Origin: Chitinophagaceae bacterium
GTDB lineage: Bacteria; Bacteroidota; Bacteroidia; Chitinophagales; Chitinophagaceae
NCBI GenBank assembly: GCA_016787085.1
Contig: JAEUVJ010000012.1
Location: 39,771-103,770, forward strand
DNA length: 64,000 bases
Direction: 5' to 3'
The notes under the pieces are model-generated. The model was not told the origin of the DNA, did not search any database, and saw nothing but the letters and a program-made list of their open reading frames with translations. Below are positions 1-6,821 of this stretch, piece after piece (position 1 is the first letter of the stretch; each line of letters starts with the position of its first letter). A program made the translations under genes and the position numbers.

Positions 1-13
1 AGTGTTCTCACTA

Positions 14-41
14 TTTGGAAGTCAGAAATAATCTATATTTG
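14..41 (+). promoter_or_regulatory. Bacteroidota-type promoter of the SWIB gene
   Basis: A perfect -7 box TATATTTG lies at 34-41, with TTTG at 14-17 in the position expected of a -33 box (16-base gap). This fits the Bacteroidota primary-sigma consensus (TTG then TAnnTTTG). The start codon at 87 leaves a leader of about 40 bases. The assignment rests on sequence match only. Confidence 0.6.
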
Positions 42-86
42 GCACAGGTAAAAATGAATACCCATTAAAAATCTAAATTAAAAACA

Positions 87-452
87 ATGGCAAAAAAAAC
101 AGCTAAAAAGAAAGCAGCTAAGAAAGCCGCCAAAAAACCAGCCGCTAAGAAAGCCGTAAAAAAAGCAGCTAAGAAAAAACCGGCTAAGAAAAAATCAGCC
201 CGTAAACCGAATGCAGCCTTTATGAAAGCGCTTACTCCCAGCGCAGACCTCGCAGCAGTAGTAGGAGCCAAACCGCTTCCCCGCACTGAAGTAGTGAAAA
301 AATTGTGGGCTTATATCAAAGCCAACAAACTGCAGGATGCCAAGAACAGACGCAACGTAAATGCTGATGCCAAACTGAAACCGATCTTCGGTGGCAAGGC
401 ACAGGTATCTATGTTTGATATGGCAAAGCTCATTTCAAAACACCTGAAATAG
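87..452 (+). CDS. SWIB/MDM2 domain protein with histone H1-like lysine/alanine-rich tail
   Basis: This 121-residue protein has two parts. Residues 1-42 are almost only Lys and Ala in a repeated AKK(A/P) pattern, like the tail of histone H1 or bacterial histone-like proteins. Residues 45-121 resemble the SWIB fold, with the typical stretches LPRTEVVKKLWAYIK and MFDMAKLISKHL. Small SWIB proteins with basic tails occur in Bacteroidota and Chlamydiae and are thought to bind DNA and compact or organise the nucleoid. The gene is monocistronic, with its own promoter upstream and a strong terminator directly after it. A DNA-binding architectural role is inferred from the composition and the domain; no specific target can be read from the sequence. 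Confidence 0.9.
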   Translation: MAKKTAKKKAAKKAAKKPAAKKAVKKAAKKKPAKKKSARKPNAAFMKALTPSADLAAVVGAKPLPRTEVVKKLWAYIKANKLQDAKNRRNVNADAKLKPIFGGKAQVSMFDMAKLISKHLK

Positions 453-475
453 TCATAGCGACTTCAACGTATAAC

Positions 476-499
476 GGGCCTCGTAAGAGGCCCTTTTTA
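476..499 (+). terminator. Rho-independent terminator of the SWIB gene
   Basis: GGGCCTC and GAGGCCC form a perfect 7-bp GC-rich stem around a GTAA loop, followed by TTTTT. It sits 24 bases after the SWIB stop codon. Confidence 0.9.
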
Positions 500-571
500 T
501 TTGTACCCCTTTCCTGGAAATGTTTTTACCTTTAGTATAGCTCTTTATTCATTCACCCAAAATCTTGCTAT

Positions 572-1018
572 ATGACAGTTATTGAACGTATCGGCAACTG
601 GGGTGACACGCATCATCCCCGCTGGGTTGACATTATCCGCATGGCCCTTGGCCTCTTTCTCTGCTACAAGGGCATTGATTTTCTCCGCAACATGAGCGAA
701 GTAGAAGGCCTCGTTGGCACTAATCTGCCTTTCAGTTCTTTTGTATTGGTGCTGGTGGTGCATTACGTGGTCTTTGCCCACCTCATGGGAGGTATCCTGC
801 TGGCGCTCGGTACCATGACAAGACTGGCCTGCTTAGTGCAGATTCCCATCCTGATCGGGGCGGTGATCTTTATCAATTCTTCTTCGGGTTTCTTCAAACC
901 ATTCTCAGAGCTTGGCCTTTCTATTCTTGTACTGGCATTGCTGATCTGGTTCCTCGTCGTGGGCAACGGGCCCTGGTCGGTGGATAAGCTGATGGGTGAG
1001 GAGAAGAAGAAAGCCTGA
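572..1018 (+). CDS. DoxX family membrane protein
   Basis: This 148-residue protein has four hydrophobic segments at about residues 20-38, 55-80, 84-103 and 108-130, the usual DoxX topology. The family includes subunits of quinol oxidases and many small membrane proteins of uncertain function, so no specific reaction is assigned. The C-terminus is charged (GEEKKKA). The last 20 or so bases of the gene, its stop codon and about 80 bases beyond it recur at 2913-3014, so a copy of this gene's tail lies 1.9 kb downstream. The start is the only ATG before the first membrane segment. Confidence 0.8.
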   Translation: MTVIERIGNWGDTHHPRWVDIIRMALGLFLCYKGIDFLRNMSEVEGLVGTNLPFSSFVLVLVVHYVVFAHLMGGILLALGTMTRLACLVQIPILIGAVIFINSSSGFFKPFSELGLSILVLALLIWFLVVGNGPWSVDKLMGEEKKKA

Positions 1019-1098
1019 GATGTTTGATGGAAAATAAATTTATACTGCGGAGGTATATCCTTTCGCAGGTAATTCTTTATTCTGTGTGATTGATGAAA
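998..1098. repeat. Intergenic repeat R1, copy A
   Basis: About 100 bases covering the last codons of the DoxX gene and the sequence after it. It matches 2913-3014 at roughly 90 percent by eye, including the exact shared stretch CTGCGGAGGTATATCC and the following TTTCGCAGGTAATTC. It ends in a weak hairpin (TGATTG at about 1087, CAATCA at about 1106). Relative to the minus-strand gene at 1127-1396 it lies at the 3' end. Confidence 0.85.
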
Positions 1099-1126
1099 GA
1101 AAGCGCCAATCATGCTCATATGATGG

Positions 1127-1396
1127 TTAAGAGTTACAGTTTGGAAACCAAACACCTTGCCTGGCCACTACGCCCATATTCGGAATGACGTGATTTTGGT
1201 CTAATTCTGTTATGTTTATGTTCTCGACAACTTCTGCTCTGTCAACTTCATCATCAGAAATATGTTGCCATCCTAATCTTCGAAGCTCTTCCTTTGCAAT
1301 TGTTTTGGCCTGAATAGCAGTAAAAGCAGTTACTCCCAGATTCTTTGGGCCACGCCTGTTTTCAGGACAAATAACTAACCAATATCTATTTAGCAT
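1127..1396 (-). CDS. Small protein of the PNMG...GxWFP type often seen in integron cassettes
   Basis: This 89-residue soluble protein has no signal peptide. The N-terminal part reads YWLVICPENRRGPKNLGVTA and the C-terminal part holds DQNHVIPNMG followed by GVWFP. From memory, a family of small proteins of unknown function with this ending (HVxPNMG, then RGxWFP) is frequent in integron gene cassettes; this was not checked by a search. The gene sits between repeat blocks R1 (at its 3' side) and R2 (at its 5' side), the same arrangement as the DUF2200 gene 2 kb away. The function is unknown. Confidence 0.7.
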   Translation of the reverse strand: MLNRYWLVICPENRRGPKNLGVTAFTAIQAKTIAKEELRRLGWQHISDDEVDRAEVVENINITELDQNHVIPNMGVVARQGVWFPNCNS

Positions 1397-1767
1397 AAAT
1401 AGGTAATCGAAAATTTTGTACAGAGGCGGTTAGTAAAAAACTATTTGTAACTGTTGAATAAAAATACAGAAAACCAGGTAACAGCTAAGGAGTAAAATTT
1501 GTCTGCACGATAAACAGCATACCCCGACTTTTATAGCAGCGGTTATTAGAACACAGCCTGATAAATGACCTGCATTTGTCTTCATTACACCTCTCTACCG
1601 AATATGGGTGAGACTGTTCTTTTCTGCCATTCTCCACCTTATTTTAGCATCAGCATTTGAAATTTCACTTACTGCAGTAATTCCGGAGGTCTCCAATGTA
1701 TCGTACCCATATGCCTTGTTTTTGGGCAGGGATGTTTATATATCATTTACTGTTAAAATAAATTTTT
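1397..1767. other. Gene-free stretch holding repeat R2A
   Basis: No convincing gene is seen in these 371 bases between two diverging genes. They contain repeat R2 copy A at 1436-1512, probably part of the upstream region of the minus-strand gene, and AT-rich sequence leading into the kelch gene. An 81-residue reading frame starting at 1608 overlaps the kelch gene start and looks spurious. Confidence 0.6.
1436..1512. repeat. Intergenic repeat R2, copy A
   Basis: This block is homologous to 3545-3616. The shared core is TGAATAAAAATACAGAAA, followed by a CC-GG-AACAG block and AAATTTG(C/T)CTGC. In both places it lies just upstream of a small minus-strand gene and may carry its promoter. Confidence 0.8.
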
Positions 1768-2793
1768 ATGAAACTAGCATATTCATGGGTAGCCTTATTT
1801 GTATTGCTTTCCACCGGTTGCAAAAAAGAATTGCAGCCTGCGCCATCGGATAACGATGCGATTACACAGACAGATGACTATACCATTTGCACCAGTCAAT
1901 GGGCAAGCAATATCAGTTATGAAGCAACAACGCCGCAGTTCTTCTTTGTATATGATAACAAATACTATGCACCGCAGAATGCCGGTGCGCCGAACGGTGA
2001 TATGCAGGTGCATATTTTTGATGGAACGAATTGGACGCATATTCCGTGCGAAGTACCTCTTTTCAGCAACATTCATAATTTCGCTTTTGTAGTTGGTTCA
2101 AAAGGGTATGCGGCCCGTTGCAGCAGCAATGGTACCAATAGATTCTATGAGTATAATTTCGCTACCAACACCTGGACACGCAAAGCCGATTTTCCCGGCA
2201 CCGGGTATTATGGTTTTGCCACATTCAATATTGGTACCAAAGGGTATGTAGCCGGCGGATCTGGCATTGATGGTATGGTCAGTGAAGTATGGGAATACAA
2301 CCCCTCTTCCAATACCTGGCGGGCAAGAGCAAGCTTGCCACAGGTACGCTCAGCAGCCAGCGGTTTCGCATTTGGAGGCAAAGGCTATGTTGTAAATGGT
2401 ATGTATTATGCCTACTCAGGACTTCACCGGTCCTTAATGGAATACGATCCGGTCAGCAATTCATGGGCAACAAAATCAACATTCCCCGGGCCTGGCCGGC
2501 TGGACAGCAAAGTATTCGTGATAGATGATTATGTGTATATCGGCGGCGGACACAGGTTTAACCCCACAATGCCATTTACTGATTATTACAGGTACGACCC
2601 TGCCGGCAACAACTGGACAAGTGTAAAAGACGCACCGGTATCAGAGTTCATGGATAATGGATTCTCCATAAATGGAAAGGGCTATGCGGTATATTGGCCC
2701 GGCAACGGGCAGGGTGCCAGAATGGTGAAGTTCTATCCGCGGGTGTGCGGACCTTTTGTACAACAGGCCAATGCCGGCTATACCGGTAATTGA
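1768..2793 (+). CDS. Kelch-repeat lipoprotein
   Basis: This 341-residue exported protein has a lipoprotein signal: hydrophobic residues 6-16 followed by LLSTGC, with the lipidated Cys at 18. About five kelch units follow, each with the pattern of a glycine-rich strand such as KGYVAGGSG, then YEYNP or YDP, then an Asn-x-Trp turn (NTW, NSW, NNW). These should fold as a beta-propeller displayed at the cell envelope. Such proteins bind ligands or partners, but nothing here identifies them. It is the only plus-strand gene between DoxX and the sigma operon, lies between repeat blocks R2A and R1B, and has no visible operon partner. Confidence 0.85.
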   Translation: MKLAYSWVALFVLLSTGCKKELQPAPSDNDAITQTDDYTICTSQWASNISYEATTPQFFFVYDNKYYAPQNAGAPNGDMQVHIFDGTNWTHIPCEVPLFSNIHNFAFVVGSKGYAARCSSNGTNRFYEYNFATNTWTRKADFPGTGYYGFATFNIGTKGYVAGGSGIDGMVSEVWEYNPSSNTWRARASLPQVRSAASGFAFGGKGYVVNGMYYAYSGLHRSLMEYDPVSNSWATKSTFPGPGRLDSKVFVIDDYVYIGGGHRFNPTMPFTDYYRYDPAGNNWTSVKDAPVSEFMDNGFSINGKGYAVYWPGNGQGARMVKFYPRVCGPFVQQANAGYTGN

Positions 2794-2880
2794 CAGGACA
2801 TGAAGTCAAACCTGCGCCATCCTAATAAGGTAATGTATGAACCCGTCATACCGGCGATCCTTTGATAGCAATTTTTGGTT

Positions 2881-2914
2881 CCGTGTGGTTGGTGAAGGGG
2901 AACACCAACCACGG
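2881..2914. repeat. Strong inverted repeat (hairpin) beside R1B
   Basis: GTGGTTGGTG and CACCAACCAC form a perfect 10-bp stem around an 8-base loop, with CCGT/CGG partly extending it. There is no T-run, so it is not a typical terminator. The left arm resembles the sequences at about 1081-1095 and 3000-3012 (TTCTGTGTGATTGATGAA and TTCTGTGTTGTTGGTGAA), so the three are probably related. Confidence 0.85.
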
Positions 2915-3014
2915 TGTGAGAAGAAGAAAGCCTGAGATAGTTGATGAAATAAATTTATGCTGCGGAGGTATATCCTTTCGCAGGTAATTCTTTATTCTGT
3001 GTTGTTGGTGAAAA
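2913..3014. repeat. Intergenic repeat R1, copy B (contains DoxX gene tail)
   Basis: A second copy of the block at 998-1098. It includes GAGAAGAAGAAAGCCTGAGA, which in copy A is the last codons and stop of the DoxX gene, but here no DoxX gene precedes it. It lies at the 3' side of the DUF2200 gene. Confidence 0.85.
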
Positions 3015-3109
3015 CAAATCCAGCCACAGTATTCTTTTCATGGCGCTTTACATAAGAACTCATTGCTGGTAGCAGTGTTTCTTCCTGCTCTGTCGTTCGT
3101 CATTCGCTT

Positions 3110-3475
3110 TTACGCAACCCGTAAGATCTTTTCCATCTTTCTGCCTTTGGCCAATTCGTCCACCAGCTTATCTAAATACCTTGCCTGCCTTGTTAAAGGG
3201 TTTTCAATTTCCTCTATCCGGTAGCCACAGATTACGCCAGTAATTAATTTAGCATTGGGGTTCAGTTTTGCTCTCTTAAAGAATGTTTCAAAAGTTACTT
3301 TCTCGTCAATGAGTTCTTGCAGTTTTTTGTCGCCAAAGCCGGTCAGCCACTCTATCACCTGGTGTAATTCTTTTTTTGTCCTGCCTTTACTCTCCACTTT
3401 TGTGATATAGTGCGGGTATACCGATGCGAATATCATTTTTGCTATTCGCTGATCGTGTTCGGGAGTTGTTTTCAT
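3110..3475 (-). CDS. DUF2200 family protein
   Basis: This 121-residue soluble protein matches the DUF2200 family over its whole length: an N-terminal [17 protein letters not shown], a central [13 protein letters not shown] stretch ([10 protein letters not shown]) and [15 protein letters not shown]. The structure is known only as a small alpha/beta domain and the function is unknown. The length is usual for the family and the protein appears intact. It is framed by R1B at its 3' side and R2B at its 5' side. The family is patchily distributed among bacteria, which fits gain by transfer. Confidence 0.85.
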   Translation of the reverse strand: MKTTPEHDQRIAKMIFASVYPHYITKVESKGRTKKELHQVIEWLTGFGDKKLQELIDEKVTFETFFKRAKLNPNAKLITGVICGYRIEEIENPLTRQARYLDKLVDELAKGRKMEKILRVA

Positions 3476-3544
3476 GCCTTATGATTTAATGTACCGACTT
3501 TACAAACTGTCGGGTCGGGCGGTCGTCTGACGACAGCCTGTGAT

Positions 3545-3616
3545 AAAACTATTCGCAGGTGCTGAATAAAAATACAGAAATCCGGGCAACAGTTGAAGGA
3601 TGAAATTTGCCTGCGC
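3545..3616. repeat. Intergenic repeat R2, copy B
   Basis: Counterpart of 1436-1512, with the shared core TGAATAAAAATACAGAAA. It lies 70 to 140 bases upstream of the DUF2200 start. Confidence 0.8.
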
Positions 3617-3655
3617 CGGGCAGAAAAATAAGGTTTATCCACCCTGTTAATAAAT

Positions 3656-3746
3656 TTTCTACTAAGGTTTGCCTGGCAATGTGATAAGGTTGATTCAGTA
3701 GTAACAACCTGTCTCCGGTGTGGTTGCGGCCGGACCTTAGTAGAAA
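3656..3746. repeat. Perfect 13-bp inverted repeat with nested hairpin
   Basis: TTTCTACTAAGGT (3656-3668) and ACCTTAGTAGAAA (3734-3746) are exact reverse complements. Inside them, AGGTTG (3687-3692) and CAACCT (3705-3710) form a second stem, so the single strand could fold into a long, interrupted hairpin of about 91 bases. There is no coding sequence inside. It could be a recombination site, a miniature element or a structured RNA; the sequence alone does not decide. Confidence 0.75.
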
Positions 3747-3882
3747 CCAACCTGCCGGTTACGCTGACCTTATTATGTTATTCTTAATCGCCACCGGACC
3801 GGAGACTCTTTGCGGTAGCTGGAAAGATCAGAGTTGACTGGTTTTTACACATTTCATGTTAGCTGTACTACATTAACTGATA

Positions 3883-4599
3883 TCAGGCAATTAAGCGAAT
3901 TACAATATCCTCAACCAAATCATTCAAAAAAAATGCGGCTATCATTATAGTAACAGTTTTAATGGCAACTATCCACCATGGAATTGTTTTAAAAAAATTT
4001 ATAAGCGTTATGATCATGTAAATTGTAAACACAGGAAATTCTACCAACCTGGTTTCCAAACGCGGATAAACTAACTTTGGTAAACTAATAATAGTGGCGA
4101 CAAGAAAGATAAAAGACAATGTATATAGCATCATTACGCCAATTTCGGCATAGTTATACTTTGTCTTATAAAACATGAGATAAGTTATCAATGCATAGGC
4201 CGGTACCAAAGCAATATAGGTTACTACCATATATTCGTGAAAGAACTTTGCTTCCGGAATAATGCCTGCGTGGTAATATTTTATTAGTGCACTGATAATC
4301 CAGTAGCGACTCAGCGCAGTAATTGTTGCACAGATGAAAAACATTGAAAAAGGCCTCTGATGGATGCTTCGCTTACCTTCAATGTAGGTTCGTTGCATAT
4401 GCCCGGGAGCAATAATCAATTGCTTTAAAGTAAATCCAAATCCTTTTTCTATGTGCGTAAAAAAATGAAGGATGTCACGCAAAAGCCCCTGGATAGTAAT
4501 TCTTTTTACTTTATATGACTGGCCACATTGATTACAGTAATTTCCCCGGCCTGAAGAGCCACATGATTTGCATACTTTAATATTATCGGAACCGGTCAT
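3883..4599 (-). CDS. DUF3667 family zinc-ribbon membrane protein
   Basis: This 238-residue protein starts with a zinc ribbon (Cys10, Cys13, Cys22, Cys25 in a CKSC...CNQC pattern). An amphipathic region typical of DUF3667 follows (LLRDILHFFTHIEKGF, then the RTYIEGKR motif) and then four hydrophobic segments at about residues 82-100, 124-143, 152-172 and 190-228. The family is common in Bacteroidota. Its function is unknown, and the pattern suggests a membrane protein with a cytoplasmic metal-binding head. It stands alone, and the next gene upstream (GNAT) is about 300 bases away. Confidence 0.85.
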   Translation of the reverse strand: MTGSDNIKVCKSCGSSGRGNYCNQCGQSYKVKRITIQGLLRDILHFFTHIEKGFGFTLKQLIIAPGHMQRTYIEGKRSIHQRPFSMFFICATITALSRYWIISALIKYYHAGIIPEAKFFHEYMVVTYIALVPAYALITYLMFYKTKYNYAEIGVMMLYTLSFIFLVATIISLPKLVYPRLETRLVEFPVFTIYMIITLINFFKTIPWWIVAIKTVTIMIAAFFLNDLVEDIVIRLIA

Positions 4600-4896
4600 T
4601 CAATAAATTGAACGGATGCAAATTAATTACAGGTAACAAGCCATTTATAGCAGGTGAATGTCAGAAACAATAAACCCCCGTTGTATGGTATATCTCTGCG
4701 CACCGGCATAGAGTAAAGGTATTGATTTGGGCTTACGTTACATAAGGCCCAATGTTCACGGCTTGCACACAACTTGTCCAGTAAAACGGGATGACCCGGT
4801 GTGAGACATGGGCGGGAACGGTTGGTGAGGGAGACTCCGGCAGGTAACAATACAAGGATTGTAGCTATCCAACCCGATATTTCAATTAGATATTTA
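4600..4896. other. Gene-free stretch between DUF3667 and GNAT genes
   Basis: About 300 bases with no recognised element. A 97-codon minus-strand frame (4623-4916) runs through it and overlaps the GNAT gene end. It has no recognisable domain and its codon content looks random, so it is not called. Confidence 0.5.
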
Positions 4897-5406
4897 CTAA
4901 ACCATAAATAAATCATACCGTTGTTCTTTAAGGGGTTTTCCGAAAGCTGTAGATTCTTTTTCCTCTGTTAGTTGAAATCCATGCCGTGTATATAGCGATG
5001 CAGCTGCCTCCAACTCATGAGTAGTCCATAAGTAGGACGATTGATAACCTTTTTCTTTTAAGAAATCCATATAAAGTTTCATCAATTTTTTACCTAAGCC
5101 AATACCACGGTAAGCTGGTTCAAGATAGAAATAGCGAAGTTGTGCTGTGTTATTTTCTCTGTGCATCAACAATACAAACCCCACTATGGTATTATTATGT
5201 TCGCATATCCAAACCCTGTCCAGTTCGGGGATATAATTTTTATAGAATTCGTATATACCAGCTCCTACATAAGTTTCAAACGATATGCCGTAATTATATT
5301 CTTTACCGTACAGTATGCCATGGCGATAAATAACATAACCTAAATCTCCAGGATTTAAATCTGTACGGATGATAATATTATCTATAATATTATTGGGTTG
5401 ATTCAT
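4897..5406 (-). CDS. GNAT family N-acetyltransferase
   Basis: This 169-residue protein has the GNAT core. The acetyl-CoA binding motif A reads YFLEPAYRGIGLGKKLM (R-G-x-G-L-G-K at about residues 99-105), preceded by the strand GFVLLMHRENNTAQLRYF and followed by the C-terminal ASLYTRHGFQLTEEKE motif. Its substrate cannot be told from the sequence. The start overlaps the stop of the upstream MarR gene by 4 bases (ATGA), so the two are translationally coupled. MarR-GNAT pairs, sometimes fused in one protein, are widespread in bacteria. Confidence 0.9.
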   Translation of the reverse strand: MNQPNNIIDNIIIRTDLNPGDLGYVIYRHGILYGKEYNYGISFETYVGAGIYEFYKNYIPELDRVWICEHNNTIVGFVLLMHRENNTAQLRYFYLEPAYRGIGLGKKLMKLYMDFLKEKGYQSSYLWTTHELEAAASLYTRHGFQLTEEKESTAFGKPLKEQRYDLFMV

Positions 5407-5834
5407 TTCTTATTATTTAAAATTTGTTGAATTTCCGTAAATTTTTGAATGAGTGCAGTGCACTCACTCTCGGTTAAGTTGCCAAATACTTCTTCTATTT
5501 GTTTATTTGAAGCACTATCCAGATTTTCAAACTCCTTATTTCCTTTGGCAGTCAGCTTTATACTTGCAGAACGTTTATCTGTTGATGAAGTAACCTTATT
5601 AACAAGCTTGTGTTTTTCAAAACGTCTTAATATGCGGCTTAAGTAACCCTTATCAATGTCGAGCAAAGCTATAATGTCCGACGCTGTAAGCCCGGAATGA
5701 TGATAGAGTTCATACAGAATTCTTACTTCAGGCAATGAATAGTTACTGTCAAGAATATGCCTGTCAAGTAAGCCAATAATATTTGTGTAAAACCGGTTAA
5801 AGGCTCTTATCTCTTTTGTAAAAGATTGTTTCAT
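5403..5834 (-). CDS. MarR family transcriptional regulator
   Basis: This is a 143-residue winged-helix regulator. The helix-turn-helix is seen at LTASDIIALLDIDKGYLSRILRRFEKHKLV (about residues 50-80) and the wing at SSTDKRSASIKLTAKG, with the conserved D-x-R in TDKR. It probably represses itself and the downstream GNAT gene. The ATG at 5834 is preferred over the TTG two codons upstream because a -7-like box TACCTTTG overlaps that region. A 31-base palindrome lies just upstream and is the likely binding site. The ligand is unknown. Confidence 0.9.
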   Translation of the reverse strand: MKQSFTKEIRAFNRFYTNIIGLLDRHILDSNYSLPEVRILYELYHHSGLTASDIIALLDIDKGYLSRILRRFEKHKLVNKVTSSTDKRSASIKLTAKGNKEFENLDSASNKQIEEVFGNLTESECTALIQKFTEIQQILNNKK

Positions 5835-5847
5835 AAACAAAGGTAGT

Positions 5848-5878
5848 AAATAATAGTTGACAAAGTCAACTATTATTT
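5848..5878. promoter_or_regulatory. Palindromic MarR operator
   Basis: The arms AAATAATAGTTGAC and GTCAACTATTATTT are exact 14-base reverse complements with a 3-base spacer. The palindrome starts 14 bases upstream of the MarR start codon and covers the region of the -33 box, with TACCTTTG (on the minus strand) directly beyond it. This is the placement expected for autorepression. Confidence 0.85.
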
Positions 5879-5982
5879 GCCTTTTATTTTTCTGGAATTT
5901 TAAAATCTAGGAAAGGAAAAGGTTGTAAGGTAGATTTTTGGGTTACCTTATTTCAGGGCGATGTCATTATTTACAATGATCG

Positions 5983-6032
5983 CTAAAACGGTCAGGGCTT
6001 GGCGTCTGTGGCGATATTCTGTGACCGTTTAG
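5983..6032. repeat. Inverted repeat, cassette-end-like
   Basis: AACGGTCA (5987-5994) pairs exactly with TGACCGTT (6022-6029), extended by CTAA and TTAG with one bulged A. The 27-base centre is not self-complementary. There is no T-run. It lies downstream of the gene at 6183-6821 as read on the minus strand. Confidence 0.75.
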
Positions 6033-6160
6033 CCCGAACCGAAGCTGAGTAAAGTTATGTAGATGATATTATATTATTTCGCTCGGCGTTATTGTCAGCC
6101 GAAACTGCAGCTGAGCAGTGAATGGCACGATGAGATTATATTCGTTCAGCCGCAATAGCG
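6029..6160. repeat. Two imperfect 66-base tandem units
   Basis: Units 6029-6094 and 6095-6160 align with about 60 percent identity by eye. Shared landmarks are AGCC(C)GAA, GCTGAG, GATGA and ATTATATT. No coding role is apparent. Confidence 0.6.
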
Positions 6161-6182
6161 CCAAACCAATGTTGCTGTAATT

Positions 6183-6821
6183 TTAGTCGAACAGTTTATA
6201 GAATTGTTCTTTGTTCCCAATTTCAATTATTTGCGGATTGTTGTCTCGCCATTTCTGCAAATTACTGTCTTGCCGATCACGTGAAACAAAGGCGTTGGTT
6301 TCCTTGTTTATTAAAGCTATGTTCTCCTGAAATTGAGCTAATGTTTGCCAATTTTTATAAACACCAGTAAAAAACTTAATAAACCTTTCCCACTGTCGAA
6401 TTGATACAGCCGCGGAAGAAAAACCAGAAGTCGGTGTTTGTAAATATGGGTTGTCAAACTTTGAAAAGAATGTTCTGATTGAAGGAAATTGTTCCTGTGT
6501 TGTTTTCGGAACTATCAAGCAATCCGGCAGTCCGTAAAAGTCGTAATCTAACTTGCGTGTCCATGCATTAAACAAGAATTCATGAATAGAAGGCATTTTG
6601 TCAATCGAGTGAAGTTCAGCATAAAAACAATTGCTGAAATGGTCTCTAATAATGTAGGTAACTAAGTGTTTCTTTTGTGTTTTTTCAAGGTTAGTCCAGT
6701 TGATGTCAAGTTCTTTTGCTTGCCACTTTATTGAACCATCATTAAGTAGAAAGTAGTGTTTCGATAATGAAACATTTAATTGATGAACTTGATTCGGGAA
6801 GTCAGATTTATATCGAAGCAT
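6183..6821 (-). CDS. Uncharacterised protein with integrase-core-like outline, catalytic residues mostly lost
   Basis: This 212-residue protein has no signal peptide and I do not recognise a named family. Its order of motifs resembles the RNase H-like core of transposases and retroviral-type integrases: WQAKELDINW near residue 34, then VTYIIRDHFSNCFYAELHS, then a helix, then YGLPDCLIVPKTTQEQFPSI, then a C-terminal helix with RQWERFIKF. Where an active enzyme has D-x-G before the EF strand, this protein has PK, so it is probably not a working transposase. It may be a domesticated relative, or the likeness may be chance. It is monocistronic on the minus strand and framed by repeats at its 3' side. 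Confidence 0.6.
   Translation of the reverse strand: MLRYKSDFPNQVHQLNVSLSKHYFLLNDGSIKWQAKELDINWTNLEKTQKKHLVTYIIRDHFSNCFYAELHSIDKMPSIHEFLFNAWTRKLDYDFYGLPDCLIVPKTTQEQFPSIRTFFSKFDNPYLQTPTSGFSSAAVSIRQWERFIKFFTGVYKNWQTLAQFQENIALINKETNAFVSRDRQDSNLQKWRDNNPQIIEIGNKEQFYKLFD

Larger units (their letters stand above)
2794..3109. other. Gene-free stretch with hairpin and repeat R1B
   Basis: No gene is seen. The stretch carries the near-perfect hairpin at 2881-2914 and, directly after it, repeat R1 copy B (2913-3014). It separates the plus-strand kelch gene from the convergent DUF2200 gene. Confidence 0.7.
3476..3882. other. Gene-free stretch with R2B and nested inverted repeats
   Basis: No believable gene is present in these 407 bases. 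They hold repeat R2 copy B (3545-3616), a perfect 13-bp inverted repeat (3656-3746) and a second 9-bp inverted repeat (GTCTCCGGT at 3711-3719, ACCGGAGAC at 3798-3806). A 92-codon minus-strand frame at 3472-3750 merely spans these structures. Confidence 0.7.
5879..6182. other. Gene-free stretch with inverted and tandem repeats
   Basis: About 300 bases without a gene. It holds an inverted repeat at 5983-6032 and two tandem units of about 66 bases at 6029-6160. It lies at the 3' side of the minus-strand gene 6183-6821 and upstream of the MarR operator. Confidence 0.7.

Noticed and set aside
763..1155. 130-codon minus-strand frame over DoxX
   Set aside because: It is the complement of a clear DoxX gene and of repeat R1.
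3472..3750. 92-codon minus-strand frame
   Set aside because: It runs through repeat R2B and the inverted repeats; no domain, odd composition.
4623..4916. 97-codon minus-strand frame
   Set aside because: It overlaps the end of the GNAT gene, has no recognisable domain and looks like a chance frame.
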